64,000 nt of DNA. It comes from Haemonchus contortus (lineage: Eukaryota; Nematoda; Chromadorea; Rhabditida; Trichostrongylidae). How positions within the stretch are numbered: position 1 is the first letter of the stretch; every line of letters begins with the position of its first letter. The position numbers and the translations under genes are program-made. Location of the stretch: the NCBI GenBank assembly GCA_000469685.2, contig LS997565.1, forward strand, positions 24,608,272-24,672,271, read 5' to 3'. A model generated the notes under the pieces. It did not search any database and was not told the origin of the DNA. It saw only the letters and a program-made list of their open reading frames with translations. Shown here piece by piece: positions 13,801 through 29,290 of this stretch.

Positions 13801-16280
13801 AAGGAAAGATGAAGAGGGCATGTATGTTGAGTCATTCCTATGCAGTAGGGTTGTCCTGTTTTTGAAACGAGTATTGCTACAGGACTTCCACACAGTTACA
13901 GTTATGCTCGTTTGTACGGAACCTCATCTGTAAATGTTTCCCTAGAGAATTCGCCTATGAAAAGAAACTAGTATAGAGTATAGTGTAGATAAAACTAGGC
14001 CGCAGCTGTAGATAAGTAGATCACAACTCACTCCCAACTTCCGTCTCGCTTTTTCCTCGGCATAGTTGTCAGCAGTTATAAGATTCTTGTGCTGTGCAAG
14101 GTTTTTCCATTAGGGGCTATTGAATTTGAAACTACAAACCACTACAAATCTCGCACAAGAATACAATAATTTTACGATTCTCTGTTTTTGTTAAGTGCTG
14201 CTATTTGGCCGAAGCCTGCGCTTAGAAAGTCTTACAAAGATGGCAAGTTGTGGCAAAGCTTGTGCCGAGGATGGAACTCGAATAACTATCTGTACTTTAC
14301 TTTCTGGACACCATTTTCCTTATTCCTAACACTAGCGAGACCTTATTTGCCCTCATATTCTCAGTGGCTTTCACATTCGAATGAAATCATGCTAGCATGA
14401 ACAAAAAGAAACTTGATGACACGACCTCCCGTAGGAGTGAACTGCTCAACCACATGCGCTGTGTTTCCACCTCTACCGATTCACAAAACTGTTCAAAGAG
14501 AAATCTGATATTCCGAAGTCAGCCACAGACATATTTGATCTAGGGCGATCAGCTTTTCGGAAACGTTGACAATTTCAGGGTTTTTTTGCTATGAACACTT
14601 TTACACTATTACTTTCCCCAAGCAGCGGTCATTCACAACAAGATAGAGTGATTCAAGCAGCAGTATCTCAAGGGAGGACTTGAATTTGTCAAATCGCTTA
14701 ACGCCGTAACCAATTAGAGTCAATTCACTTTCTCTAGCGTTTTTATAGAAAGGTTCCGTTACTATAATACATATATTTTTATATAAGTTTCTCTAAAACT
14801 GAACAAATTCGTTTTAAAAACCAAAAATACCAAGAGCCCTGAATGAAGGAAACCTCAACATTTGAAGTCATGACAGATCTGGAATGGATCGCCCTCGCTG
14901 GTTTCGAAAGATTGGTATTCACTGATGAATTCTTCTTTATGCACCGGTAGCCCCCGGATGGGACCGGGCCCTTTCTCCTTGGACGAATAACGGAAACACA
15001 GCGCCTCTTTTGATGAACGCATTTTGAACAGAACTCCAAATAGCCATTACTAGTTTGCAGCAAGACCACGAGGTCTATTACCAAGATGAAGGTGGTGAGA
15101 AAGGTTGATTGATGTTGGCAGAGGATTGGCATCAATATTTGTTTCAACTACTCTTGGAGTACGCGTATCCTAGCGACAAACAAGCTATTTCTTAATGATG
15201 AATGAATCTCGGGCGCGAGCTAAAAAGAGCTGAAACAAGCTCGTCCCACTGATTTCCTCCTTCAATGAGGTTCCTAGACGATCCTTAGATGGGTTCGATG
15301 GCCTTTTTTATTTTCTAAAAGCAGATCGCAAATTCAACGGACATTCTTCATAGGTTCTTTGCAGAATGTCTGCAGAGAAGTATCAATATGAGATCCTCGA
15401 TTGAAGAGCATGCTCGAGAAAAGCTCAACGAAAGGAGCAGGAAAAGTTAGCTTGAGTGCTCAAGAATGTATCAGGAGTAATGGTTAATCCTCCCGCTAAT
15501 CTTCAAAAGCGCTTTTTGTTTCTTCACGCCGAACAATATGTCACGTGCCGTTCGCGATACATATTACTGCAGTTCTGGCATTATGTAAAAGGTAAAGTAG
15601 TGCCGAAAAAAGCAGAGATAGCTCTGTCTGGATTGTTGACAATGCTTTGACATTTTATCTTGATGTAAATCCGCAGCAAACCAGATCCTCTTAAGAGTAG
15701 AGGCTATAAGCAAAGCTGTTACAAAAGGGATTGATACAGGAGATCAGCGTTTGCATGTGGAGGGACTACCCATAGGAGACACCTGGGTGGTAGGTTTCTT
15801 TTTGATCACGATTAGCCCTGGGGTTATCTTTAGGCCCATGAGCGGTTCAAACAAGGCCCATGAGCTGTTCAAACAAAAAAACCTTTGGGAGTCAACTATA
15901 AGTTTACCATCTATAAACTGGAGGGGAAGGTAAGTGGTGGATATGGGTGAAATGGGCAAAGGGGGTTGTTCCCCATTTAGCGGCTAACAATAGAAATTGG
16001 AATAGAACCCGCGCCGAACAAACCTCCAGCATTACGTCGTACATCGTTCGGCACTGGCCAGCAGTCCTACTTCGCCACAAAAACGCAGCAGTTGAAAGTT
16101 AACATCTTTTGGAAACCGTGAAAAATGGTCCGCATCAATCTCGCCCAATTCAACCAAATGGCTCTTACCATTGCTCTTGTTAGGTTTGCAAAATAAACGA
16201 AAGTCGAACAGTTGGATAAAAAAAGGAAATACAACCTCCAGAATTGTCACCATAATTCTTGGTTTAAAGTTCAGTGAAAG
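10888..16280. other. Unassigned stretch with small structures only
   Basis: No gene is supported. Small items: a strong hairpin at 12494-12526, whose 9-bp stem encloses a GGGTCGAGTCCC loop resembling a tRNA T-arm; a purine-rich patch with repeated CTCGGG/GAGAGC units at 13508-13570; and a frame near 14880-14950 reading ERLVFTDEFFFM, faintly like the first-Asp region of Tc1-type transposases but with nothing consistent around it. Paired opposite-strand frames at 12860-13094 are unassigned. Confidence 0.4.
15833..15876. repeat. 22-bp tandem duplication
   Basis: GGCCCATGAGCGGTTCAAAC and two further bases are followed directly by a copy with one substitution (CGG to CTG). It lies in a region without a supported gene. 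It looks like a local slippage or short-patch duplication. Confidence 0.85.
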
Positions 16281-16566
16281 AGGGTTAACCCCGGGTGTGG
16301 GTGGCCGATTCGTGCGATTCTGGGTGCGCGCGGCGAATTGCGCGGCGAAATTCGGCGCGATTCGAACGACTCTGACGCCTATTATTGCAGCACAAAACTT
16401 GAAGTAGAATAGTAGGGTATGGTCAGCTGATTCTACTGGTCTACTCTGCTTCAAGTTTGTGCACCAATAGTAGGCGCAGGAGTTGTCTGAATCATCGCGA
16501 ATTTCGCCGCGCAATTTGCCACGCGCACCCGGAATCGCACGAATCGCACGTCCCCCGGTTAACCCT
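16281..16566. mobile_element. Foldback MITE, 286 bp
   Basis: The left arm (16281 to about 16408) begins AGGGTTAACC and contains GTGCGATTCTGGGTGCGCG and GCGGCGAAATTC. The right arm (about 16437-16566) is its diverged reverse complement and ends GGTTAACCCT. The arms span almost the whole element around a short centre containing CAGCTGATTCTACT. There is no coding capacity of its own; the long minus-strand frame across it is a by-product of the CG-rich arms. No clear target duplication was found, so the superfamily is undetermined. Confidence 0.8.
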
Positions 16567-22172
<5,606 letters not shown>

Positions 22173-22490
22173 AACAGAAAAACGGACGTTTGCGGTTTAT
22201 ATATAGTAAGGATTATGTTTTTCAGTGCATGCATAGGGAATCGCGAAGTTAAGGAAACGAAGCTCCATGAGAATCTACCGGAGCACTTCGTTTCCCTTGT
22301 TAGTTCATGGAAGGATTCTTTTACCAACGGCATTGGTGAAGAATCTAAATGGTCCGTAGAACACCTTCACGGTAGTACTAGGGAGGCAGAGAGTCTCCAA
22401 GGTTCCAAAACTCGTCTTTCCCGAAGACTTCCAAGCTGATGTCCAACACGGAATCTGTTGGGCAATCATCTACTAACGTCCGAATTTGTA

Positions 22491-22508
22491 CGGGGTGTCC
22501 CAAAGTAT
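22491..22508 (+). repeat. Solo transposon-end-like sequence
   Basis: CGGGGTGTCCCAAAGTAT follows a TA dinucleotide. It closely resembles the left end of the Tc1/mariner-superfamily element at 47879 (CAGGGGTGTCCCAAAATTAC). No partner end or transposase was found nearby, so this may be a solo end or a coincidence. Confidence 0.45.
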
Positions 22509-22718
22509 GGACATCTATTCATTGCAGTGTTTCTGAAGCTATGCTGAGAATGACAATGGGATCTGTACGCAAATTTGCCCACATTATGTGTAACAGCGCT
22601 CAAAGTCTGTTTTTGAACTCTGCATGTTGCGTGCGTGTATTCATCCTCCATTCCTTCCTTACTCTACTTGAGTCACGGAGGAGTCATGTGGAACAAGATC
22701 TGAAGGGCAGGATGGCCA

Positions 22719-22781
22719 ATCCCCAAGCTAATGAAGTGGATCCCCAAGCTAATGAAGTGGATCTCCAAGCTAATGAAGTAA
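22719..22781 (+). repeat. 21-bp minisatellite, three units
   Basis: Three tandem copies of ATCCCCAAGCTAATGAAGTG plus one base, the last with a C-to-T change. The unit is a multiple of three, so the plus frame reads a repeated P/L-Q-A-N-E-V-D heptapeptide. This is an in-frame coincidence unless the 137-codon frame at 22439-22852 is a real exon, for which there is no other support. Confidence 0.9.
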
Positions 22782-23070
22782 GGCACCCGGCGTCGGCACC
22801 ACTCTTGGACCGAGCTGGGGTCTGTGGACGAGTGTACCGTCCTGCTGATTGACAGTGAACTGGTTCAGAAAGCGAAGTCGGATCAGTATTTAAGTAAGTC
22901 CATCAGCAAGCTCTTCAAGTTGCGACTCTGTTTATTTTCACGCCTGCACCGACCGATCCGCCTGCGCCTTACTACAGCTCAAACTCTCTCGAGAAGCTTC
23001 ATTTCGCTGTTCTCATAATAACTTTTTCGTGAGATAAACTACTTTGAATATTTCTCGCCAGAACGTTTTA

Positions 23071-24226
23071 TTAGGTTATTGAGGTATTGAGGCATTTTGT
23101 TCTTATATTGTGAAAACTTGGCTTATGACGTTCACTATGAAACAACTGTAGGTGCAGATCAACGCACCCTTCATCCTACATCTGCCGCCATTTTGCAACG
23201 ACTGTGGCTGACAGAACCTCTTTCGAATCGAAGCAAGTTAGACTGCTCCTCCTTTAAAGTCCAGAAAAAACCTTAATCCAAACCATGTGGCAAGGCAAGA
23301 AATAGGTACCACGAGTTTGAAAGTAGGCACATTGACTTGTCCGAAAAAAATATGACCTGGGAGACCAAATGAATTGGAAGGCGACCACCTTCTGAAGCTA
23401 GTTGCAGAGTGTTCCATGTGTAGCACACACGAACTAGTACAAGAGCTCAATAGCCACCACGACACAGTAGCTGATCATTTGCATTGTCTCAAAATCCTTG
23501 CAGATACGACGTATGGATACCCATGAACTGAGTGCTCACCAGCTCCAAATGAGAAGTACATGCCAGATTTTGTTGGCTTCCAAAAACATCTTCGCATGGC
23601 TGGACGACCTAAAAATCGGCAACGAAAAGGAGTTTCTCTAATTGAACCTCATGACACAGTGGCCAGAGCATGGAATGCCGACCTCCAAAAGAGAACCCCA
23701 AATTCAGGCAGTGCTCAGCGTTTGGCTTGGTTCGAAGGGTATCGTTCACTGGGAGTTGTTGCCACCGAACCCTATTGTCTCTGCCGAAGTGTATTGTGCT
23801 CAGCTGGATCGCGTTGCTGTTCTACGAGAGAAACAGCGGAAAGTCTAGCTTCTCTAGAACAATGCTCGCCTGCGCAGTGCGAAGGAGGCTCGAAGAAGAC
23901 TTCAAAGCTTGGGATGGTATGTTCTAATCCACCCACAACTTTGTCCGAATCCGGGCCCAACAGATCACCACCTGTTCCTGTCACTACCGAATCACTTGAA
24001 GAATAGGATGTTCTGTAATGCGAGCCAACTCGAGACGTGCATAGGCGAGTTTTTATCATCGAAAGTTTAGGATTTCTATACGAGCGGGGTTGACAAGTTG
24101 CCTGATAAATGGCAACGTTATCAATAATGATGGTGCATATATCCGCTACTTGCTCGTTGTTGTGAAGCAAAAAATGTAATAAAATTAAAGAAACAATGTA
24201 AAATGCGCACTTTTCTGACAACCTGA
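23071..24226 (+). pseudogene. Mariner element with inactivated transposase
   Basis: The ends are diverged inverted repeats: TTAGGTTATTGAGGTATTGA at 23071 and the complement of ATCAGGTTGTCAGAAAAGTG at the right. Between them is a mariner transposase readable in pieces. These are the GRPNELEGDHLLKLVAE helix-turn-helix region (about 23360), the linker motif ELSAHQLQ (about 23535), GIVHWELLPPN (about 23750), the catalytic-core region with NNARL (about 23865), LGWYVLIHP, GPTDHHLF and the tail PDKWQ...NNDGAYI (about 24105-24165). Two catalytic Asp are replaced by Asn (GDE to GNE, DNAR to NNAR) and several frames are needed. It is dead even if some frameshifts are sequencing errors. Confidence 0.85.
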
Positions 24227-24497
24227 TACTTGCTGAGGATTCGCCTTACCGGGAGAATTTTCTCGTCAGGGAAAACGATGAAAACATCAGGGAAAACGAT
24301 GCCTGTTTCCACTCAAGTGAGTTAGCAGCCTTTCGCACTTTTTGATCTTCTTTTTTGTTGGTCTCTAGAATGAAGTGTCTACTTGGCAGTCAGCCCCGTG
24401 GGCGACGTCGGAGAGCCTTGCTCCGTTGCCGTCTTTTTGACGGTCACCAAAAATCACCCTCTACTAGCGCACTTGCTATTTTATTAGCCCTATCTTT

Positions 24498-25186
24498 CAA
24501 AACGTCTCCACCAACCCCACTAAAGCTCGAGACCCCCTGGGCATGCAAGTGATTGAAAGGAGAACCCTCACCGTAGCTTTGTGGAATTCTTCGAAACCGC
24601 CAAGCGAGTAATGGTACCAACCGACCAGTGTCAGCTGGGGTATGTCCTCATTAAAATCTCTGCGGGAAGGCCAGCCTTATATAAAGCCTTAGCTCACGCG
24701 TGATTGCGGGACATTCTTCCCTATGATTCACTTTGGGACTGGTGACCTGTATCCGAAATGTCTGGAGGGTTTTACGTGCGCACAATTGCGATTTCTGTGC
24801 TCCACGGCGACCTCAAAAGCGCACGTTAAACCCTCGAGTTCAAAAGCATAACGGAGGCGCTTTTGAGGTCGCCGTGGAGGTCGTAGCACAGAAATCGCAA
24901 TTGTGCGCACGTAAAACCCTCGAGGCATTTTGGATACATGTCACCAGTCCCAAAATGAATCGCAGGGAAGAATGTTTCGCAATCACGCGTGAGCTACGGC
25001 CTTATATAAGGCTGGCCTTCCCGCAGAGATTACAAAGAGAACATACCCCAGCTGACACTGGTCGGTTGGTATCATCACTCGCTGGGTGGTTTCGAAGAAT
25101 CCACAAAGCTACGGTGAGTGGTTCTCCCTCGATCACTTGCGTGCCCTGGGGGTCTCGAGCTTTGATGGGGTTGGTGGAGACGTTTG
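24498..25186. repeat. Foldback element: 0.33-kb arms around a 34-bp loop
   Basis: The left arm (24498-24822) and right arm (24857-25186) are close reverse complements, differing by scattered substitutions and short indels. Shared landmarks are CGTCTCCACCAACCCCA, CAGTGTCAGCTGGGGTATGT, a TTATATAA core, GTGCGCACAATTGCGATTTC and CGGCGACCTCAAAAGCGC. The outer edge of the right arm lies only 30 bases before a hammerhead-like motif (25217). This suggests that the foldback derives from inverted copies of a Penelope-like element's terminal region. Open frames in the arms are mirror images and are not genes. Confidence 0.85.
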
Positions 25187-25216
25187 ATCGGATAGTCACA
25201 GATTGTTATGATCCTT

Positions 25217-25256
25217 TCAGGCTCTGAGGAAGGCGATTCCGCCGAAACGTCAGCTT
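25217..25256 (+). ncRNA. Degenerate type-I hammerhead ribozyme motif
   Basis: Core elements are in hammerhead order: CTGAGGA (25224-25230, fits CUGANGA), a stem II of GGCG/CGCC around ATTC, then GAAA (25244-25247), then CGTC, with cleavage expected after C25251. Bases before CTGA (AGGCT) pair with those after the site (AGCTT) as stem I. An unpaired A opens stem II, and stem III would have no loop, so activity as a monomer is doubtful. Minimal type-I hammerheads are known in the terminal repeats of Penelope-like retroelements. A better-formed relative lies 370 bases away on the other strand. Confidence 0.5.
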
Positions 25257-25620
25257 AATGAAGCATACTTGGAAACTTCGTGAAGAGTTCAAGAAAACAG
25301 TAAACTCAATGATACAATTATGCCGAGGTTCATAGAAAGCCGTACATGGAACTTAATTCGGGTTTGGTCTTTAACTGGTTCTGCTTCCCTGTATCGTTAA
25401 GTGGTCCTCTGTCCGGTCATTATTGGAATGGGGGAAAATTTAACTCTGCCCTCCCGCCTCCTGCATGTTGGATTGGTTGATCATTCAGCCTCTTGAAGAT
25501 ATTGGGATTCTCGCCTCAGTAACTGAGGAGAAGTAAACTGTGCAATTTGTAACAGATGAAGTGAATTCGAAAAGACGTTAATCTTGCTTGAAACTCCCAC
25601 GGGGTTGATATAAAAGTCTA

Positions 25621-25662
25621 TTAGCTGACTAGTTTCAGCGATATCGCTTCTTCAGAGCCTAA
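25621..25662 (-). ncRNA. Minimal type-I hammerhead ribozyme, Penelope-type
   Basis: Minus-strand reading gives CTGAAGA (25655-25649, fits CUGANGA). Stem II is AGCG/CGCU around AUAU with A-U at the 10.1/11.1 position. GAAA follows, then a two-base-pair stem III (AC..GU around UA), and the cleavage site GUC at C25627. Stem I is GGCU pairing with AGCU, with one G-U pair. Every conserved core base is present. Very short stem III is typical of hammerheads in Penelope-like elements, which may act as dimers. No reverse transcriptase or GIY-YIG coding is legible nearby, so this looks like a solo terminal fragment. Confidence 0.7.
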
Positions 25663-28010
25663 ATTTGAAAAATTATCTATGCGTTGGAAATTTCTTAATT
25701 TTGGTACCTACTATTATGGAACACCCTTAAATCTTCAGAGCATAATAAAGCATCTGACCAAAGAAATCGAGATTGGGAAGGGTATTAGCATGCCCGCCGG
25801 AGCTTCGCCAATTATAAGATCAAATTACAAGATCTCGTTTTTGCTTCCTGACGGAAAATTTCTCGAACTGAACAGAACTGTACCTCGAAGGGTGATGAGG
25901 AAATTTATCTACGAATTCTATTCAGACCCCTTTGACAGCCATATCGAATTGCAGGCACCTGCACCTTAGGCTGTATTGATATGACATCCATTCGTTTCAT
26001 TCTTCCGAAATTCGACATGCCAGCACGACGAAGAATAATTTGCTGCCATTATTAAACAAGGTCATCTTGAAAAGTTGAACGGTGTATTCACGCGGTGTCT
26101 GTCGGAATGCAGAACTGGAAAGACTGTGTTGTTGTTCAAGAAGAGAGATTCGTTATTAGCATTTGTTACCCAATCTCTCTGTTGTCTGTAGTCTGTAAAC
26201 TTTTCACAAATCACTTAAGTGATTTTTAACAGGATTGGCATAGCGCACAGGGCTTGGGAGGTTCAGTACGACCGATTACATCCACACCGTCACATGAGCT
26301 ATCGAATTATCACGGCACTACTGGATCCCGTTACGTCTTACGTCCTCGATTCGAAGTTGCGGCCGATATAGCAGCCCTGGCGATCAGGGTTTTCGTACTG
26401 AAGGTGTAAGAATGGCTTGTTAGCTCTGCCAAAACTTCACCAGCACGATCTCGCCATTCTACGAGAAGTCATTGTCAGGGTGAAGAGGAGAGAGATACAG
26501 CATGATAATACTATCTCGCCAAAGCTTTTCTGTGTCGCGCTTGTGTAGACGTTTGACCCTCTCGATCTGTATTGGTTATCTTTTTGACCTGTATGCCGAC
26601 TTGAGCTAATCGCGCGCCAAATCGATACGATCATCAGTTGCTGCCGTTGTTCTCGAAGATTAGATTCTTACGGTACTCCGCCGCTTTTGTATATATTCTT
26701 AGTTTTCTTTTTTTATCGTGGTTATCATGGCGATCAATCGTAATCTTGAATGAAAGTTTGTTTTCCCCGTGGCTGTCTTGCCTGAGATTGGGCAATTTTT
26801 ATCCTTGCATCTTCATCTTCGTTGCATGGGGGTTTAGCCACCTCTGTGGATCACAAGATCACACGCGAGGAACCGCGAGGGTTTCTCGCCGGAGATCAAA
26901 AGGGCCAGGAGTTCACTAGAAAAAGCAAGCGTTGCTTCCTGGGAGGTCGCCCTCTCGTCTTCGCCAGACCCTCAGACCCCCCGTCGCCGGTCCCCTCGCC
27001 CATTCGACAATTATTTTCTTTTGTGTTCGTGTTTTATTGTTTTATTGTTCTCTCCCATTAAATACTCTTATTCGCGGTGTTCACTTTGGACATAAGTGGA
27101 CAGAAACGGGTTCAATACACTACATTTCAGAAGGACCGGCTGATAGCAAAGCTCTGCATCATTCTCGACACGGCTAAAGAGCAGGAGAATCAAAAATAGC
27201 GAGTGTTAGCCCGGCAACGAACTGGTAGCTACCGACTAAAGCAAGTCCAATTATTGGTTGCTGTTGAGAGAAACATACTGCGAACTGCTAGTGGTTATTA
27301 GCCCAATCGTTGGGTGGTCGCAATAAAATCTAGCAAGTTGCTCGAACAACCCTGCCCTGAGAGTTGAACTTGTGGTAACCTTTTTAAGCATCGTTGTCAT
27401 AATGTTTTTCGTAGTCACGTTTTGCACCATGACTTTTCTCAGTCTACCGCATAATGGTGGCACAGTTTTCCCAGTCGGACAACTGAATGAAATGAACAAC
27501 GAAGATCACGGTTCACAAAGTGAATTCATGGCTGGACTTGTTCGTTGTTACGACGCAGAAAAAAGAAACTACAATGCTGCTGCTGCCAGACGGATTTTGA
27601 GAAGTCAATACGGGGTTCTCAAGTGCATATTCAAAAGAAACGCGCACTGAATTAAGCGGGAATATTGTAGCCTGGATATGGCACGAGCGATTGCTCATAT
27701 TATCAAGGGTCCCACATCTGTTTTTCGCCTCCCGAAAAGGAGGGGTGTAAACTGACGTCATCAACAGCGACCGTGGCTCGCAATGAAGTAAAGGTTTTGG
27801 CTCGCGCTGCTGCGTGGAGATGCAGTATATGCACAAAACAGAATGAGGATGAATGAAGCCACTGAGTCTGTAAAGAAGTCGGTTGCGCCCATGACACGAA
27901 GTATTAATTCAATACCGAGGATAGAAAGCACATGCAAAAACTCACACGGACCGTCGACCCATCCGAGGCCTCTAGACTCCGACGTGGAAACAATACATAA
28001 ATATTTAAAG
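25663..28010. other. Unassigned stretch
   Basis: No supported gene. A plus frame of 96 codons at 25679-25969 (from ATGCGTTGGAAATTTC) has ordinary amino-acid composition but no recognised domain. A frame at 27372-27650 begins with a hydrophobic stretch and ends with ARRILRSQYGV-type sequence reminiscent of a helix-turn-helix, without further support. C/T-rich sequence at 26930-27060 could be the end of an old LTR but has no partner. Confidence 0.35.
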
Positions 28011-28222
28011 GTATAGCTGACTCATCTGATGCTTCGTACTTAAAGCTCGCGGACGACAAAATTAGAGAGACACAATTTCCGTTGCCACGTACAACAGGAC
28101 TGCGCCTGTCGCGTCGATGGTCTCCAAGCCTTCCTTGGTTATCACCTCCGTTCATTTCCTCCCTCATATTTTCAAACGCTAGCACGTCAATAAACTGATT
28201 ATTTACTCTCGTCTCAGTCGCA
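28011..28222 (+). repeat. 5' LTR (partial)
   Basis: Matches the right two-thirds of the 3' LTR with many substitutions, including the AATAAA signal at 28189-28194 and the terminal GTCGCA. The first part of the LTR is unrecognisable or missing, so the left boundary is uncertain. Divergence between the two LTRs indicates an old insertion. Confidence 0.75.
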
Positions 28223-28407
28223 CAGTGGAGAATGTTCAATTGTTTCCACTCCGTCACGGCATATTTAAGATCTTATCATAGAAACCACAGCGCTTTCTCA
28301 AACCTCGTGATTCATGCCCTTTGACCTAAAACCCTCTGACATTCCCCGCTCCCTCCTTCGCTATATAAGAGCCATCGTGCGAGACTAGCCTTTAGCACCC
28401 AATCTGC

Positions 28408-29290
28408 AATGGTCTTGCCTCCTAGTCGGAATGAGCATCGACCTCACCATTTCCCCGGCGTTGACAAGATGCCCTGACCTAGCGCATGCGGCACCTCCGG
28501 ACGTTGAAACCGATGCGCCGGCATCCGCTACTCATCCTTCCAGTACTGCTGCGCTCACAGCTACGTTGTACGAGTTCCTCTTCAGCTCGTCGATTTGGGC
28601 GTGTTGCACGCGGCAGATGCGAAGCAGCTTCAGAACGCTGGCACCGCAGCGATTACCCGGGCCTGAAAAAGGCCTAGCAACACTACACACGAACACTACA
28701 AACACGTACCAATGATCGTAACACTTCACCGTTTGGAGCCACAAACTCCCAGGATTACTCCATTTTCACGGAAAGCGAGCTATTTAGTATGGCGTTCAGG
28801 GGATTATACCAAGTGCGTTCTTCCACGCTTACCACTGAGCAGAGAGCCAACTTCCTGATTAGTCACTCTGACGTCACATGGCTCGCGAGAAAGTGGAGGA
28901 GCTCGCTGACCGTGCATTTAAGAATTTTGATTCCCTGTTTAAAGATTTTGATTCCGTGGCTAGCCATGTGAGAGCCTTATTCGAAAATCCGCAACGGAAG
29001 TATGTCACTAGTCAGAAACTCTACTCCTGCCATCAGGAGCCTGGGGAGTCCTTCGTTACCGTTGCGACCAGGGTCCTTAACCTAGTCAGGGCGGCAACAG
29101 CTAGCCAAGACGCTGCTACCCACAGAGCTCGCGTTCTGGAAGAATTCGTGGCCCGTTCGCGCGGCGATATTAGATACTGCTTGAAGCTGTACAGTCCACT
29201 TTGGTAAGCATTTATCAAGGCGCAGATGGTAGAGCAGTTACTTAGCGAGGCGACAGCGGGGCGCATCATCAACGCAGCTCCGCGTGCCTT
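28408..29290 (+). pseudogene. Gag-like retrotransposon pseudogene
   Basis: The clearest piece is a plus frame at 28878-29207 beginning AREKVEELADRAFKNFD and containing ENPQRKYVTSQKLYS, QEPGESFVTVATRVLNLVRA and ARSRGDIRYCLKL. After a stop it continues as KAQMVEQLLSEATAGR. This is the capsid-type retrotransposon gag domain seen in nematode LTR elements. A possible start lies near 28408, downstream of CTATATAAGAG (28361-28371). Frame changes break it, and no zinc knuckle is legible afterwards. Confidence 0.7.

Noticed and set aside
14880..14950. Tc1-type transposase fragment (ERLVFTDEFFFM)
   Set aside because: One short motif with nothing consistent before or after it; likely chance.
16032..16514. 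160-codon minus frame
   Set aside because: Half of it is the CG-rich foldback MITE; no recognised motif.
24728..25227. Long overlapping frames on both strands (66 and 164 codons)
   Set aside because: They run through the arms of the foldback, so each is largely the mirror of the other; no domain is present.
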